Origin: Neckera pumila
Taxonomy: Eukaryota > Streptophyta > Bryopsida > Hypnales > Neckeraceae
Length of the DNA: 64,000 bases
Reading direction: 5' to 3'
NCBI GenBank assembly: GCA_963969595.1
Contig: OZ018417.1
Coordinates: 3,660,501-3,724,500 of the forward strand
The notes under the pieces were generated by a model. It did no database searches, had not been told where the DNA came from, and was given only the letters and a program-made list of their open reading frames with translations. Made by a program: the position numbers and the translations under genes. This document shows, in pieces, positions 61,526 to 64,000 of this stretch (position 1 is the first letter of the stretch; every line of letters starts with the position of its first letter).

Positions 61526-61594
61526 TTAGTGTGCGATTGGACATCTTGCCCATGATACATGATATACGTCTATCACGTTTCTTGCAGCCGCCAA

Positions 61595-61891
61595 TAAGGT
61601 AACTACACCTAATATTGCACAATCCTTAAAAGCGCACAGTGGATATTCTTGCCTAAAATGTACTCCCACTATCCATATGACTCTATGATCGCTTTTGGAT
61701 ACATCTATTCTCAACACTTTGAAAATTTGTAGTTTATTCACACGGTATCCAAAAAACACATTCTAAGAGAATCTAGAATCCCCTTTTGACAACCAATGGG
61801 ACCCCACAAAAAAAAATTCAGTATAATAGTGAAACCCATACTGAATCAGGCTGAATTGCTTAACTGTGCTATTTAAGGTGCAGTTACCTTA
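61595..61891 (+). mobile_element. MITE family P, copy 2
   Basis: Ends AAGGTAACTACACCTAA and GGTGCAGTTACCTTA. Interior almost identical to copy 1 (CACAATCCTTAAAAGCGCAC shared). Confidence 0.78.
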
Positions 61892-62206
61892 CTATTAACC
61901 TGTCTTCTTCTATTCCCTGCTGGATCCTCTATGAGTTTTTTTGTTTTCTTTTAATAAAAAATTGTTAAACAAATGAAATGGAATTTCATTGCAATGAGAA
62001 GAGGACAAAGCTCCAGCCACAACTCCACAAGCGGCCTGGGGGAGTGGGGGACAGACCACCTCTGTGAATTTCTTCGGTCTGACATGCTCCGCCCCCACAG
62101 ATTTTAATGCAGTGCATTTATAGATTGAATTCTGTAGTGCTGGTGCAATTCTAAGCTTTACTCAACGTATCCGTATTGAGTCTTCACCCATTCGAGTTCT
62201 CAGTAC
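61892..62206. other. No gene recognised
   Basis: A GC-richer tract (61970-62110) has a short minus-strand frame without a recognised family. A retroposed 3' end is possible but unproven. Confidence 0.35.
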
Positions 62207-62597
62207 TAAGGTAACTGCACCTTAAATAGCACAGTTAAGCAATTTAGCCCGATTCAGCATGGGTTTCACTATTATATTGAATTTTTCTAGATTCTCTTAG
62301 AATGCATTTTTTGGACACCGTGTGAATAAACTATGAATTTCCAAAGTGTTGAGAATAGGTGTACCCAAAAACAATCATAGAGTCATATGAATAGTGGGAG
62401 TACATTTTAGACAAGAATATCCACTATGTGCTTTTAAGTACTGTGCGATTTTAGGTGTAAGATAGTATGCTCTTAAAGCAACATTTAAGCCTACCTAACT
62501 CATCATTGATAGAAGAACATACTTCAAGCAACATGTTAGTCCTTCCTAGATAGGGGTCGCAATTAGAACACGGTTGATTTTAGGTGTAGTTACCTTA
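62207..62597 (-). mobile_element. MITE family P, copy 3, inverted and interrupted
   Basis: Starts TAAGGTAACTGCACCTTAAA and ends TTAGGTGTAGTTACCTTA, inverted to copies 1 and 2. Near 62448 the match stops in GATTTTAGGTGTAAG and the same word resumes at 62575, so about 125 bp of unrelated DNA lies between. Confidence 0.68.
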
Positions 62598-63194
62598 GTT
62601 ACCTTACGTTAGTTATGGAGCAGATCTATATTAGAGCCTTGCTTGTGAAGCTAATGTCCTTCCAGGGAGATCTGTTAATGAATGATGAACAACATATCCT
62701 ACTGTAGTTATGCTTGATGGAAAGAATCCTACTTAGTTTCAGTTGGGAATGAAAGCTTCTTCGCGAAGGAAGCTCTCACATGGTGATGGAAGCTGTGGAG
62801 TTCAGGTTTCGCGGCAGTCAGCTTTGAAACAGGTCGTCGTTGTGTAGTGACGGATTGATCAAGAGTTGTGCGACCTTGCGTTGTGTGGTTTTGGGCTTAT
62901 TTTTGTACGAGGAGAAGCTCGGAGATTTCCATAGCGAGCTTGCTTTCCACTTGCGATTCAGAAAAGAAATTAGGTGTGGCAGTCGCTGGACTCTGTCTCT
63001 TGTTTTGGGCTTCAGAAGATCATATGATTTGCTGGTAGTTGCCAATTGACGCTCTTTTTGTTTAATTCTGCGAATAACTTGTTGTACTGCAAGAGGAGAT
63101 GATTATTTAGAGCACTAGTGCTTGATCACGAAACGTGAAGAGAATTGTAATCAAGCTTAGGCCAGCTGATGCGCTTTTAGGGTTTTGATTCGCC
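62598..63194 (+). promoter_or_regulatory. Probable promoter and 5' UTR of the 63195 gene
   Basis: GC content rises from about 62750. No coding ATG is in frame with the downstream start. I cannot define a TATA box or transcription start. Confidence 0.3.
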
Positions 63195-64000
63195 ATGGAG
63201 TCTCTTCCTGATCTCCATCCTGTGGTTCTCAAGTCCATTTCGTCGCCTCCGTTCGAGTATTCTGAGAAGGGACTCACATTCAGGGGCCATGTTCGAGAAT
63301 CGATCGCTGACCTGAAGTGTTGGCTCTTTCCTAAGAGAAAGAACGCTCAACCGCTGGACAAGACCAAAGATTGGTGGATGGCTCAGCTGTTTCTGCACGG
63401 CATTCGCGTCAGAAAGAGTATGCTCAAAGTGGACGTGATGGATGTTCTCAAAGCTGCGGTCAGAGGAGGGTTGGACGGTCCTCCAGAGGACATTCTCCAG
63501 CTGGAGAAAGATCTGGAGCGGAAGTTTCTATTAGAGAATGCGGAGGCGAGGGACAAGGAATACGGAGCCCTGAATGAGGGGGAACGAGCTGCGAAGTACA
63601 GCGAACGGTATCTGAGGGAGAAATTCTTCAATGGGACAAACGATGAGAACGTGATTGTTCTTCGCTTGCATGAAGAGCGGTACGCAACGGAAGTGCATAC
63701 CGCGGCCAGAAAGCTGGGCTTGCACTCTGAGGACGCTTTCGCGTCTCGTCGTCGTCAATTGCTCATTGTTGGCAATGACCAAGTTAATGTTCTTGAGGAA
63801 GTTTCTATTTGGGAACAGGAATTTGATGAGTGGAATGAGGAAAGAATAGCGTGGAAGCGACGGGAACAACGTGAGATCAGGAAGATAAACAAAACGTGGC
63901 GTCGGCAATATGAGGCTGTTGGGGTGGGAAGCTTTGAAGATGTTTCAGGGGAGTGGGAGATTGAATGCCCCGCAATCTATAATCACTATGGGCAGAGGTA
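63195..64000 (+). CDS. Unrecognised charged protein, 3' end outside window
   Basis: ATG in CGCCATGGAG context opens a frame of at least 268 codons with no stop to the window edge and clear coding composition (GC-rich third positions). The start begins MESLPDLHPVVLKS. Residues about 55-85 (DWWMAQLFLHGIRVRKSM then VDVMDVLKAAVRGG) resemble in outline a SAP-like helix-turn-helix, where a Trp-anchored helix precedes a Gly turn and a basic helix; this is a weak likeness. After that come long charged helices, possibly coiled coil (EKDLERKFLLENAEARDKEY; EERIAWKRREQREIRKI). No signal peptide or membrane span. I do not recognise the family. The neighbouring MITE cluster ends about 600 bp upstream. Confidence 0.8.
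   Translation, partial: MESLPDLHPVVLKSISSPPFEYSEKGLTFRGHVRESIADLKCWLFPKRKNAQPLDKTKDWWMAQLFLHGIRVRKSMLKVDVMDVLKAAVRGGLDGPPEDILQLEKDLERKFLLENAEARDKEYGALNEGERAAKYSERYLREKFFNGTNDENVIVLRLHEERYATEVHTAARKLGLHSEDAFASRRRQLLIVGNDQVNVLEEVSIWEQEFDEWNEERIAWKRREQREIRKINKTWRRQYEAVGVGSFEDVSGEWEIECPAIYNHYGQR

Overview
The window is nuclear DNA of a land plant. The anchor is one intact, intron-containing gene for the mitochondrial ATP synthase 24 kDa (FAd/MGP1-type) subunit at 47416-50608 on the minus strand. The 3' edge carries a second gene-like reading frame (63195-64000, plus) that runs off the window. AT-rich intergenic DNA, short GT-AG introns and very dense MITEs fit a plant with a repeat-rich genome. 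I could not place the lineage; a seed-free plant is only a guess.

Layout. 1-3172: decayed transposase entering from the left edge. 3173-5087: a tandem duplication and a decayed unrecognised reading frame. 5088-10650: mostly featureless, with a TAA-flanked MITE and a truncated LINE tail. 10660-31670: dense nest of mobile elements dominated by one family of about 0.8-1.0 kb elements with ends CCCCTAAAG and TTAA at the borders. 32500-42000: degenerate purine-rich arrays, a tandem array with a conserved hairpin core, a tRNA-derived SINE and a foldback element. 42242-43755: a decayed nucleotidyltransferase-like gene between two copies of one MITE. 45521-46797: two more TTAA elements. 47416-50608: the ATP synthase gene. 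49272-51965 is duplicated in direct orientation at 56752-61225. The second copy holds only the first two exons and has been hit by at least six separate insertions. 61229-62597: three copies of another MITE. 63195-64000: partial gene.

Most notable: the TTAA-bordered family has at least 13 copies or fragments. Its TTAA borders and CC-starting inverted ends resemble piggyBac-superfamily elements. It carries a 7-8 bp palindrome just inside one end only, and base changes in that palindrome are often paired. The segmental duplication supplies pre-insertion sites for several elements, including one of this family. No element here encodes an intact transposase, so all depend on enzymes supplied elsewhere or are dead. 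The only working gene clearly seen is the ATP synthase subunit.
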